NCBI GenBank assembly: GCA_963729365.1
Contig: CAVSNQ010000022.1
Coordinates: 806,001-870,000 of the forward strand
Source of the DNA: JASHPR01 sp963729365
GTDB lineage: Bacteria > Actinomycetota > Actinomycetes > Streptosporangiales > Streptosporangiaceae
Reading direction: 5' to 3'
Length of the DNA stretch: 64,000 nucleotides
Part shown: positions 33,030-40,936 of the stretch, one piece after another
Layout of the letters: each line of letters opens with the position of its first letter
Position numbering within the stretch: position 1 is the first letter of the stretch
Notes under the pieces: model-generated
Database searches by the model: none
Told to the model about the DNA's origin: nothing
The model's input: the letters and a program-made list of their open reading frames with translations, nothing else
Translations under genes and position numbers: made by a program

Positions 33030-34298
33030 GTGTCCGCGGTGTACGGCTGGCTGAGCCGCCACCCGAGGCTGGTGGACGGGGTGCCAGCAGCCCTCCTGCT
33101 GCTGCTCGGGATAGGCACCGGGGTGGGCTCGGTCACCGCCAGGGCGCAGGTGTCCCGGGGTGGCCAGGTCTCCTCGTTCTCGCCCGCCTCGGCGTTCGGC
33201 GCCCGCCCGGCGTTGCTGCTGCTCCTGCTGATCCTCCTGGGCCTGGCCGTGCCGTTGGTCTTCCGGCGCACGTACCCCGTCCAGGCCTTCACCGTTGCCG
33301 CCGTCGCGGGCTCGCTGCAGGTGGTGTTCATCGCCCGCCCCCTGGGCACCGATCTGTCCCTGCTCATCCTGCTCTACACCCTGGCCGCCTATCGGCCGCG
33401 GCGGGTGTCGCTGCCGGGGCTCTGCGTGTGCCTGGTCGGCGCGTTCGTGGCCGTCGCCAGGTGGCTGCCGGTCCAGACGGGGCTATTCCAGAAGGTGCTT
33501 CTGGCCGGCGTGATCTTCAGCGGGACCGCGCTGGTGGCCTGGGTGCTCGGGGACTCCATGCGGTACCGGCGCGCGTACCTGACGGCGCTGGAGGACCGCG
33601 CCGCGCGCCTGGAGCGGGAACGCGACGCGCAGGCCCAGATCGCCGCGGCGGCCGAGCGTGCCCGGATCGCGCGCGAGCTGCACGACGTGATCGCGCACAA
33701 CGTCAGCGTGATGGTGGTGCAAGCCGACGGGGCCGGCTACGCGCTGCGTACCGACCCGGAGCGGGCCGGGCAGGCGCTGGCCGCGATCTCGCAGACCGGC
33801 CGCCAGGCGCTGGCCGAGATGCGCAGGCTGCTCGGCGTGCTGCGCTCCGGGGACGAGCGAGCCGACCTGGCCCCCGTCCCCGGCCTGGACCAGCTTCGCG
33901 AGCTGATCGACCAGGCGCGGGAATGCGGCATGTCGGTCTCGCTCAGGCTCGACGGCCCGCCCCGGCGGCTCTCGGAGGGCGCCGAGCTCGCCGCTTACCG
34001 TGTGGTGCAGGAGTCGCTGACCAACACCCGCAAGCACGGCGGCCTGGCCGCCGCGGCCGCGGTAAGCCTGAGCTACGAGCTGGACGGCCTGCTGCTGCGG
34101 GTGACCGACGACGGGCTCGGCGCGGCGGCCGCCGCCGACGGAACCGGGCACGGGCTGACCGGGATGCGCGAGCGGATCGAGATGTACGGCGGGACGGTCC
34201 ACGCGTGGCCGCTGCCCGGCGGCGGTTACCAGGTGACCGCGCGGCTGCCGTACGCGTGCTCCACGGCTAACCAGGCCATGCTGGACGGCGCGGCGTGA
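33030..34298 (+). CDS. sensor histidine kinase (NarL-type partner)
   Basis: 422 residues. Four to five N-terminal membrane helices (to about residue 175) are followed by a HisKA_3 dimerisation helix with the phosphate-accepting His in ARIARELHDVIAHNVSVM. The ATPase domain contains RVVQESLTNTRKHG-like sequence and GTGHGLTGMRERIEMYGG. There is no large extracellular sensor loop, so the signal is probably sensed within or near the membrane. It pairs with the LuxR-type response regulator that starts 20 bp downstream. The signal and target genes are unknown. Confidence 0.9.
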   Translation: MSAVYGWLSRHPRLVDGVPAALLLLLGIGTGVGSVTARAQVSRGGQVSSFSPASAFGARPALLLLLLILLGLAVPLVFRRTYPVQAFTVAAVAGSLQVVFIARPLGTDLSLLILLYTLAAYRPRRVSLPGLCVCLVGAFVAVARWLPVQTGLFQKVLLAGVIFSGTALVAWVLGDSMRYRRAYLTALEDRAARLERERDAQAQIAAAAERARIARELHDVIAHNVSVMVVQADGAGYALRTDPERAGQALAAISQTGRQALAEMRRLLGVLRSGDERADLAPVPGLDQLRELIDQARECGMSVSLRLDGPPRRLSEGAELAAYRVVQESLTNTRKHGGLAAAAAVSLSYELDGLLLRVTDDGLGAAAAADGTGHGLTGMRERIEMYGGTVHAWPLPGGGYQVTARLPYACSTANQAMLDGAA

Positions 34299-34317
34299 GC
34301 GATCCGGGAGACACCGC

Positions 34318-34986
34318 GTGAGCATCCGGATCATCCTCGTCGACGACCAGGAACTGGTCAGGACCGGGTTTCGGATGGTGCTCGACGCGCAGCCGGACAT
34401 GACCGTGGTCGGCGAGGCCGCCGACGGGCTGGCCGCCGTGGACATCGCCCGCGCGCACTCCGCCGACGTCATGATCATGGACGCGCGGATGCCCCGGCTG
34501 GACGGCGTGGCGGCGACCAGGCAGATCCGGCTGGCCGGCGACCGGCCGCGGGTGCTGATGCTCACCACGTTCGACCTCGACGAGTACGCGTTCGCCGCGC
34601 TGAAGGCCGGGGCCAGCGGCTTCCTGCTCAAGGACGTGCCGCCGGACGAGCTGCTGTTCGCGATCCGGGCGGTGCACTCGGGCGACGCGGTGGTCGCGCC
34701 CTCGACCACCCGCCGCCTGATCGACAGGTTCGCGCCGATGCTCCCGGCCGGTGCTGCGGCGACCCCGCCTGAGCTGTCCGACTTGACGGAACGCGAACGC
34801 CAGGTGCTGATCCTGGTCGCCCAGGGCCTCTCGAACTCCGAGCTCGCGAAGCGGCTGTTCGTGTCTGAGGCCACGGTCAAGACGCACGTGGGCCGGATCC
34901 TGGCCAAGCTGGGCCTGCGGGACCGGGTCCAGGCCGTGGTCTACGCCTACGAGAACGGGCTCGTCAGGGTCGGCCGCCCGGACTGA
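34318..34986 (+). CDS. NarL/FixJ-family response regulator
   Basis: 222 residues. The receiver domain has the acidic pair in VDDQE, the phosphoacceptor Asp in MIMDARMPRLDG and the conserved Lys in FLLKDVPP. The C-terminal LuxR helix-turn-helix reads LTERERQVLILVAQGLSN and SEATVKTHVGRILAKL. GTG 34318 follows GGGAGA. It is co-transcribed with the kinase 20 bp upstream. It may act on its own operon or on the MHYT gene downstream, but no inverted repeat was convincing. Confidence 0.9.
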   Translation: MSIRIILVDDQELVRTGFRMVLDAQPDMTVVGEAADGLAAVDIARAHSADVMIMDARMPRLDGVAATRQIRLAGDRPRVLMLTTFDLDEYAFAALKAGASGFLLKDVPPDELLFAIRAVHSGDAVVAPSTTRRLIDRFAPMLPAGAAATPPELSDLTERERQVLILVAQGLSNSELAKRLFVSEATVKTHVGRILAKLGLRDRVQAVVYAYENGLVRVGRPD

Positions 34987-35140
34987 CGAGGGACAGTTCC
35001 GGCCGGTCTGCGTCAGATGAGCATTCTGGTCTAGTCGTCTATGGCCATTAGCTTGTCCGCATTCTGCGAATTGCATCCGACAATTCTGTTGGGCCAGTAA
35101 CCTCTACTCCGCACACGTTCCGAGGGGGCGAGATTACACT

Positions 35141-36037
35141 GTGTTACAATTGCACACTTCTGCTTACGGTCTGTTGACACCTGCTCTCAGTTGCGTGGTG
35201 GCCTGCCTGGGCGCGCTGCTCGGGCTGCGCTGCGTCACCCGGGCCCGCGCCTGCCAGGGATCGTCGCGCATCCGGTGGCTGCTGCTCGCCGGGTTCGCCG
35301 TCGGCAGTATCGGGATCTGGGCCATGAACTTCGCCGGCCTGCTCGGCTTGACCGTCGCCGGCGAGACCAGCCGCTACAGCGTGCCGGTCACGATCGCGAG
35401 CCTGCTGGTCGCGATCGTGACCGTCGGCGCTGGCCTGCTGGTCGTCGGGTTCAGGGGCGAGGAATCCGGCCCGCTGATCGCCGGCGGCCTGATCGCCGGG
35501 CTTGGCCTGGCGATCAGTCAGTACCTGGGCATAGCGGCCATGCGGATGCCGGGACAGCTGTCGTACGACCCGGTGCTGTTCATGATCTCGATCGCGATCG
35601 CGATCGTGGCGGCGATCGCGCTGATGTGGGCCGCGGTACGGCTGCGGCGGGTCTGGGCCACCGTGGGTGCCTCGCTGTTGTTAGGGCTCGCGGTCAGCGG
35701 CATGCACTACGCGGGGATCGCGGCCATGCGCGTGCTCCCGGCGAGCGGACCCACCGGAATGGTCATCGGCGGCGGCGGCGGCGCGACGGCCGCGAGCTAC
35801 ATGCTTCCGGTCATCCTCGGTATCAGCGTCGTCTCGTTCCTGGTGTGGGCGGCCATCGCGCTGGCGCCGACCGAGGATGCGATCCGTTACGACGCGGCCC
35901 TGCTTGACCACATCCGCAGGCGCAGCGAGCAGCCCCTCGGCGCCGGGACGGCGGCGCTGCGGCCCAATGACCAGGCCAGCCCTCATGCGCCGCCCTGGTC
36001 CTTCGCCGAGCTCCGCAGGCCACCCGAGCCGCGCTGA
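35141..36037 (+). CDS. MHYT-domain integral membrane protein
   Basis: 298 residues with seven membrane helices and the internally repeated MHYT pattern: IWAMNFAGLL, ISQYLGIAAMRM and VSGMHYAGIAAMRVL. The first two repeats are degenerate at the histidine, while the third keeps MHY. MHYT domains are proposed to sense oxygen, CO or NO through bound metal. No output domain is attached, only a short cytoplasmic tail. GTG 35141 follows GAGGGGGCGAG. Codons 2 and 181 are TTA, rare in such GC-rich genes and, in streptomycetes, a sign of developmental bldA control. A 154-bp AT-richer region upstream separates it from the two-component genes. Confidence 0.8.
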   Translation: MLQLHTSAYGLLTPALSCVVACLGALLGLRCVTRARACQGSSRIRWLLLAGFAVGSIGIWAMNFAGLLGLTVAGETSRYSVPVTIASLLVAIVTVGAGLLVVGFRGEESGPLIAGGLIAGLGLAISQYLGIAAMRMPGQLSYDPVLFMISIAIAIVAAIALMWAAVRLRRVWATVGASLLLGLAVSGMHYAGIAAMRVLPASGPTGMVIGGGGGATAASYMLPVILGISVVSFLVWAAIALAPTEDAIRYDAALLDHIRRRSEQPLGAGTAALRPNDQASPHAPPWSFAELRRPPEPR

Positions 36038-36141
36038 GCCACCCGCAGCGGTCAGCTGCCTGACGCCGGCCCTCGGCTACCTGATGTCGTGCACGCTCGC
36101 AGCCCCGCTTATCGGCCCGGGCCTGCTGAGACAATGACCCG

Positions 36142-36714
36142 GTGACTAAGGACAATGACCATGCGGGCGAGACCGGCCAGCAGCAAGGCGGCTGGCTGCT
36201 GCTCGTTTACCGGGTGCCGTCCGAGCCCACCAGGCTCCGCTCGACCGTCTGGCGCAGGCTGAAGAGCCTCGGCGCCATCTACCTGCAAAACTCCGCCGCC
36301 GCCCTGCCCGCGAGCCTGGCCGCGGAACGGGCGCTGCGCAAGCTCAGGAGCGAGATCCTGGACATGTCGGGGACCGCGGCCCTGCTGTCCTGCACGGTGC
36401 TGGCCGGGGAGCAGGAAGTCCGTGCCGCGTTCCAGGCGGCCCGCGATGACGAGTACGAGGAGATCGTCGACAAGTGCCAGGACTTCCTCGGGCAGGTGAA
36501 GAAGGAGTACACCGAGAACCACTTCACCTACGCCGAGCTGGAGGAGAACGAGGTCGACCTGGTCAAGCTGAAAAACTGGCTGGACCGGGTGCGCCAGCGT
36601 GACGCCTTCGGCGCGTCCGGGCGGCAGGCCGCGGAAAAGTGGCTTGAGGACTGCGAGCAGTCGCTCGAGGCCTACGCGGCGCGCGTATACACCGAGGAAG
36701 CGGAAAGCAGATAA
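36142..36714 (+). CDS. ChrB N-terminal domain protein
   Basis: 190 residues. WLLLVYRVPSEPTRLRSTVWRRLKSLGA and NSAAALP are the start of the ChrB N-terminal domain, followed by a long acidic helical region (DKCQDFLGQVKKEY, FTYAELEENEVD). ChrB proteins regulate chromate resistance or relate to superoxide defence, but no chrA transporter is next to it, so chromate resistance should not be assumed. GACAAT lies six bases before GTG 36142, predicting a leaderless message. Confidence 0.75.
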   Translation: MTKDNDHAGETGQQQGGWLLLVYRVPSEPTRLRSTVWRRLKSLGAIYLQNSAAALPASLAAERALRKLRSEILDMSGTAALLSCTVLAGEQEVRAAFQAARDDEYEEIVDKCQDFLGQVKKEYTENHFTYAELEENEVDLVKLKNWLDRVRQRDAFGASGRQAAEKWLEDCEQSLEAYAARVYTEEAESR

Positions 36715-36798
36715 CGGGCGACCCGGCGCGATTCGTGGTCACTGGCGGTCCTGGGACGGGAACAGCCGCGGGTGACCACAAAGGCGAGCGCTGACACC

Positions 36799-37002
36799 TC
36801 AGCGGCGGCGGCTCGCCCGCCAGAGACTCACCGGGAGCAGCAGCACCAAGAACAGCGGCACCAGCCACCAGGCCGGCACCGCGGCGCGGCTCAGCAGGTA
36901 GGTGAGGGCCAGGCTGACCACCACGCCTGCCGCGACCAGCCAGTCATCACCGATGACGAAGTCGTACCAGAAGGCCGCGAAGGCCCGGAGCCGCGCCGCC
37001 AC
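36799..37002 (-). CDS. small membrane protein
   Basis: 67 residues with two membrane helices (LVAAGVVVSLALTYLLS and WWLVPLFLVLLLPVSL) and a basic C-terminus. Its start lies directly after the stop of the COG4280 gene, so the pair is an operon and it may be an accessory subunit of that protein. Not recognised as a named family. Confidence 0.6.
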   Translation of the reverse strand: MAARLRAFAAFWYDFVIGDDWLVAAGVVVSLALTYLLSRAAVPAWWLVPLFLVLLLPVSLWRASRRR

Positions 37003-37003
37003 G

Positions 37004-37792
37004 TCAGGTCCTCCCCCGGCCGATCCCGTCCGCCGTGGCGGCGGGCACTGCCTCCGGCCCGGCTCCGCGCTCGTTCCCGCGCATCACCGCGACCAGGACC
37101 AGCGCGAACACCGCGATGGCCGGGATGAGGGCCAGCAGCGAGGCGTCCGAGCCTGGCCAGTGCGCGCCCGCGCCCTCTGCCCCCCAGAACGTGCCGAACG
37201 CGGTGAGCATGATTCCGACCACGAACTTCATGGTGTTCTCAGGAACCCTGGAGAGCGGAGACCTGATCGCCACGCCCGCGGTCGCGACCAAGGCAACCGC
37301 GCAGACCGCCGCGATCGCGGCCAGCCCGACGTCATGCTGATTGCTCCCGAACGTGAGCACGATGAACACGACCTCCAGCCCCTCGAGCAGCACGCCCTTG
37401 AACGACAGCGTGAACCCGTACCAGTCCGGCACCAGCCCGGCCGGGCGGCGGGGCTGCGATGCGGCGGCGGCGAGCTGTTCGGCGAAGATCTTGTCCTCAT
37501 CATGCAGCGCCTTATGGCCGCTGGCCCGCAGGATCGCCTTACGCAGCCACTGCAGGCCGAAGACGAGCAGCAGCGCTCCGACGAACACCCGCAAGCCGCG
37601 CAGCGGCACCTCGGACACGGCCGGGCCGAGCGCCGCCACGATGATCGCGAGGACGGCAAGCGCGCCCGCCATCCCGCTCATTGCCGATCGCCAGTCCCTG
37701 GCCGTGCCTGCGGCCAGCACGATCGTGGTGGCCTCGACGGCCTCGACCACGCAGGCCAGGAAGACCGCGATGAACAGCGCACCGCTTCCCAC
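37004..37792 (-). CDS. COG4280-type membrane protein
   Basis: 262 residues with six or seven membrane helices. Two acidic motifs in different helices, VVEAVEATTIVLA near the N-terminus and LLEGLEVVFIVLTFG in the middle, form an inverted pair like the E-x-G-D/E-x motifs of cation exporters such as the UPF0016/GDT1 and LysE-like superfamilies. A divalent cation or small-molecule transporter is likely but the substrate is unknown. It is divergent from pepA across 214 bp containing two near-palindromes that may be operators. Confidence 0.65.
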   Translation of the reverse strand: MGSGALFIAVFLACVVEAVEATTIVLAAGTARDWRSAMSGMAGALAVLAIIVAALGPAVSEVPLRGLRVFVGALLLVFGLQWLRKAILRASGHKALHDEDKIFAEQLAAAASQPRRPAGLVPDWYGFTLSFKGVLLEGLEVVFIVLTFGSNQHDVGLAAIAAVCAVALVATAGVAIRSPLSRVPENTMKFVVGIMLTAFGTFWGAEGAGAHWPGSDASLLALIPAIAVFALVLVAVMRGNERGAGPEAVPAATADGIGRGRT

Positions 37793-37837
37793 GGCACCTC
37801 GCCCTCCCCCGCGTTCGTCGGTCGCGACGTTGCCAGT

Positions 37838-37875
37838 GTAACAGCTGTCACAATTACTATATGACGATCGTTATT
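37838..37875. promoter_or_regulatory. two near-palindromes between the COG4280 gene and pepA
   Basis: TGTAACAG-CTGTCACA (37838-37853, one mismatch per arm) and ATGACGA-TCGTTAT (37862-37875, one mismatch per arm), 24 bp apart from start to start. They lie upstream of the COG4280 gene in an AT-richer segment and resemble repressor sites; the regulator is not known. Confidence 0.5.
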
Positions 37876-37993
37876 CCTAGCTCATAGCGGACGTCCAACC
37901 CGCCCGCCACTCGCGATAAACCGGGTGATTGCGCCACGGACTCTTCGCCGGCCTGGCCTGAACCAGCCGTAATCGGCGCGGCCGGGCAGGCAC

Positions 37994-37999
37994 TAGGCT
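37994..37999 (+). promoter_or_regulatory. -10 element before pepA
   Basis: TAGGCT, seven bases before GTG 38007; leaderless start predicted. Confidence 0.45.
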
Positions 38000-38006
38000 C
38001 GGATCT

Positions 38007-39512
38007 GTGACAACGACGTTGCGTACCAGCCAGGAAGCGCCCCGCGACGCGCACGTCGACGCGATCGTCGTCGGCGTGGCCCAGGGACCCGACGGGCCAC
38101 TACCCGCGCCCGGCGCCGAGGACGTGAATGCCGCACTCGGCGGGAACCTCGCCGAGACGCTCGGCACGCTCGGTGCCACCGGCCGGGCCGAGGAAGTGAC
38201 CAGGATCGCGTCGGCCGGGCAGCTGAATGCGCCACTGGTCGCCGCCGTCGGCATCGGCCCGCCCGCCAACGGCTCCGCGCCCTTCGACGCCGAGTCCCTG
38301 CGCCGCGCCGCGGGCGCCGCGGTGCGCGCGCTGAAGACGGGGAAGCCCCGGCGGATCGCGCTCGCGCTGCCCGCACGCGACGCGGCAGAGACCGAGGCGG
38401 TCGCGCTCGGCGCCCTGCTCGGCGGTTACGCCTTCGGCCGGTACACCAACGGCGGGCAGCAGCCGGACACCGAATTGCTCCTGCTCAGCAACGGCAACGG
38501 CGACACCGCGGCGGCGACCGACCGCGCGCAGGTGCTGGCCACCGCCATGTCACTCGTGCGTGACCTGGTCAACACCAGTCCCTCTGATCTCTTCCCGGCC
38601 ACCTTCGCCGCCGAGGCTGAGCGCGTCGCCGGCGCATCCGGGCTCGACATCGAGGTGCTGGACGAGAAGGAACTCGCCGAGGGCGGTTACGGCGGCCTCA
38701 CCGGCGTCGGCCAGGGCTCGGTGCACCCGCCGCGGCTGGTCCGGGTCGCCTACGCCCATCCGGATGCGGCCAAGACCGTGGTGCTAGCCGGCAAGGGCAT
38801 CACGTTCGACTCGGGCGGGCTGTCCCTGAAGCCCCCGAAGTCGATGGAGGCGATGAAGTCGGACATGGGCGGCGCCGCCGCCGTGCTCGCCGCGGTGGCG
38901 GCCATCGCAGAACTTGGCCCGGCGGTGAACGTGGTCGGCTACCTGCCGCTCGCCGAGAACATGCCGAGCGGCACGGCCCAGCGCCCGTCCGACGTGATCA
39001 CGATCTTCGGCGGCCGCACCGTCGAGGTACTGAATACCGACGCCGAGGGACGCCTCGTGCTGGCCGACGCGCTGGCCAGGTCCGCCGCGGACTCCCCCGA
39101 CCTGCTGGTCGATGTCGCCACCCTGACCGGCGCCCAACTGGTCGCGCTCGGCCCGCGGATCATGGGCGTGATGGCCAACGACAACGAGGTACTCGACGGC
39201 ATCGTGGACGCTGCCCGGCGGGCGGGCGAGGCGGCCTGGCCGATGCCGCTGCCCGAGGAGCTGCGGAAAGGACTCGACTCCTCGGTGGCCGACATAGCGA
39301 ACGTGACGGCCGAGCGCTACGGCGGCATGCTGGTCGGCGGATTGTTCCTGCGGGAATTCGTTCCGGCCGGCGTGCGTTGGGCGCATCTGGACATCGCCGG
39401 GCCCGCGTTCCACGAAGGCGAGCCCTACGGGTACACGCCCAAGGGCGGAACGGGCGCGGCCGTTCGCTGCCTCGTCCAGGTCGCGCTGGACGTCGCGGAC
39501 GGGCGCCTGTAG
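38007..39512 (+). CDS. pepA: leucyl aminopeptidase
   Basis: A 501-residue M17 aminopeptidase of normal length. The C-terminal catalytic domain carries GKGITFDSGGLSLKP, SDMGGAAAV and NTDAEGRLVLAD (about residue 343), which bind two metal ions and hold the active-site Lys and Arg. It releases N-terminal amino acids from peptides in the cytoplasm as a hexamer. It starts with GTG at 38007 and is followed within 30 bp by lpdA, the usual actinomycete arrangement. Confidence 0.95.
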   Translation: MTTTLRTSQEAPRDAHVDAIVVGVAQGPDGPLPAPGAEDVNAALGGNLAETLGTLGATGRAEEVTRIASAGQLNAPLVAAVGIGPPANGSAPFDAESLRRAAGAAVRALKTGKPRRIALALPARDAAETEAVALGALLGGYAFGRYTNGGQQPDTELLLLSNGNGDTAAATDRAQVLATAMSLVRDLVNTSPSDLFPATFAAEAERVAGASGLDIEVLDEKELAEGGYGGLTGVGQGSVHPPRLVRVAYAHPDAAKTVVLAGKGITFDSGGLSLKPPKSMEAMKSDMGGAAAVLAAVAAIAELGPAVNVVGYLPLAENMPSGTAQRPSDVITIFGGRTVEVLNTDAEGRLVLADALARSAADSPDLLVDVATLTGAQLVALGPRIMGVMANDNEVLDGIVDAARRAGEAAWPMPLPEELRKGLDSSVADIANVTAERYGGMLVGGLFLREFVPAGVRWAHLDIAGPAFHEGEPYGYTPKGGTGAAVRCLVQVALDVADGRL

Positions 39513-39541
39513 GCAGACGGACTCGGAAAAGGGAGCTCATC

Positions 39542-40921
39542 GTGGCGGACCGCGACGGCTACGACATCGTCATCCTCGGCGGCGGCAGCGGCGGCTATGC
39601 CTGTGCGCTGCGCGCTGCCGAACTCGGGAAGCGGGTAGCGCTCGTCGAAAAGGGCAAGGTGGGCGGCACCTGCCTGCACCGGGGCTGCATCCCGACCAAG
39701 GCGCTGCTGCACGCCGCGGAGGTCGCCGACCTGGCCAGGGAGAGCGCCTCGGTCGGGGTGCGGGCCACCCTCGATGGCATCGACATGGCCGGGGTCAACA
39801 CCTACAAGGACAAGGTCGTCACCAAGCTCTGGCGGGGCCTGGTCGGGCTCATCGGCAGCCGGCACATCGACATCATCGACGGCGAGGGCCGCCTCGTGTC
39901 GCCCACCCAGGTGCAGGTCGGCGACTCGCTGATCGAGGGCGCGCACGTGGTCCTGGCCAGCGGCTCCGAGGCGCGCAGCCTGCCCGGCCTGGACATCGAT
40001 GGCCAGCGGGTGATCACCAGTGACCAGGCGCTCGAGCTGGACCGGGTGCCCGCGTCCGCGGTCATACTCGGCGGCGGCGTGATCGGGGTCGAGTTCGCGA
40101 GCGTGTGGCGCTCGTTCGGCGCCGAGGTGACCATCGTCGAGATGCTCCCGCACCTGCTGCCGCTCGAGGACGAGTCGAGTTCCAAGCTGCTCGAGCGCGC
40201 GTTCCGGCGGCGCGGCATCGGCTACAAGCTCGGCGCCAGGTTCGAAAGCGTCAAGGGCACGGACTCTGGCGTCACCGTCACGCTGGAAGGCGGCGCCACG
40301 CTCGACGCGGAACTGCTGCTGGTCGCGGTGGGCCGCGGCCCGGTGTCGGCCGGTCTCGGCTACGAGGGCGCCGGGGTGGCCATGCAGCGTGGTTATGTCA
40401 CCGTGGACGAGTACTGCCAGACGAGCGTTCCGACGATCTCGGCGGTCGGGGATCTCATCCCGGGCCCGCAGCTGGCGCACGTCGGGTTCGCGGAGGGGAT
40501 CCTGGTTGCCGAGCGGCTCGGCGGGCTCCCGGTCGTGCCCATCGACTACGACGGCGTGCCGCGGGTGACCTACAGCAACCCCGAGGTCGCATCGGTGGGC
40601 ATCACGTCGGCTGTCGCGGCCGAGCGGGGCATCAAGACCGAGGAAGTCACTTACGACCTGGCCGGCAACGGCAAGAGCCAGATCCTCCAGACCGCGGGCG
40701 CGTGCAAGGTCATCGCGACCGAGGGCGGCGGCCCGGTCCTCGGCATCCACCTGGTCGGCGGCCACGTCGGCGAGCTGATCGCGGAGGGCCAGCTGATCTA
40801 TAACTGGGAAGCCGTCCCGGCCGACGTCGCCCAGCTCATCCACCCGCACCCGACCCAGTCCGAGATGCTCGGCGAGGCGCATCTTGCGCTCGCGGGCAAG
40901 CCCCTCCACTTCCACTCATAA
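39542..40921 (+). CDS. lpdA: dihydrolipoyl dehydrogenase (E3)
   Basis: 459 residues. The FAD motif is ILGGGSGGYACALRAAELG; the redox disulfide is Cys44/Cys49 in GGTCLHRGCIPTK; ILGGGVIGVEFASVW binds NAD; the C-terminal HPHPTQSE gives the catalytic His-Glu pair. It reoxidises dihydrolipoyl groups of the 2-oxoacid dehydrogenase complexes. GTG 39542 after GGGAGCTCATC is the start; the in-frame extension upstream lies inside pepA. The E2 gene follows 15 bp downstream, so E3 and E2 are produced together. Confidence 0.95.
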   Translation: MADRDGYDIVILGGGSGGYACALRAAELGKRVALVEKGKVGGTCLHRGCIPTKALLHAAEVADLARESASVGVRATLDGIDMAGVNTYKDKVVTKLWRGLVGLIGSRHIDIIDGEGRLVSPTQVQVGDSLIEGAHVVLASGSEARSLPGLDIDGQRVITSDQALELDRVPASAVILGGGVIGVEFASVWRSFGAEVTIVEMLPHLLPLEDESSSKLLERAFRRRGIGYKLGARFESVKGTDSGVTVTLEGGATLDAELLLVAVGRGPVSAGLGYEGAGVAMQRGYVTVDEYCQTSVPTISAVGDLIPGPQLAHVGFAEGILVAERLGGLPVVPIDYDGVPRVTYSNPEVASVGITSAVAAERGIKTEEVTYDLAGNGKSQILQTAGACKVIATEGGGPVLGIHLVGGHVGELIAEGQLIYNWEAVPADVAQLIHPHPTQSEMLGEAHLALAGKPLHFHS

Positions 40922-40936
40922 GGAGCCGCGCAAGCC

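Noticed and set aside
39377..39541. N-terminal extension of lpdA
   Set aside because: Lies within the pepA coding sequence; GTG 39542 has a ribosome-binding site and the FAD motif starts soon after.
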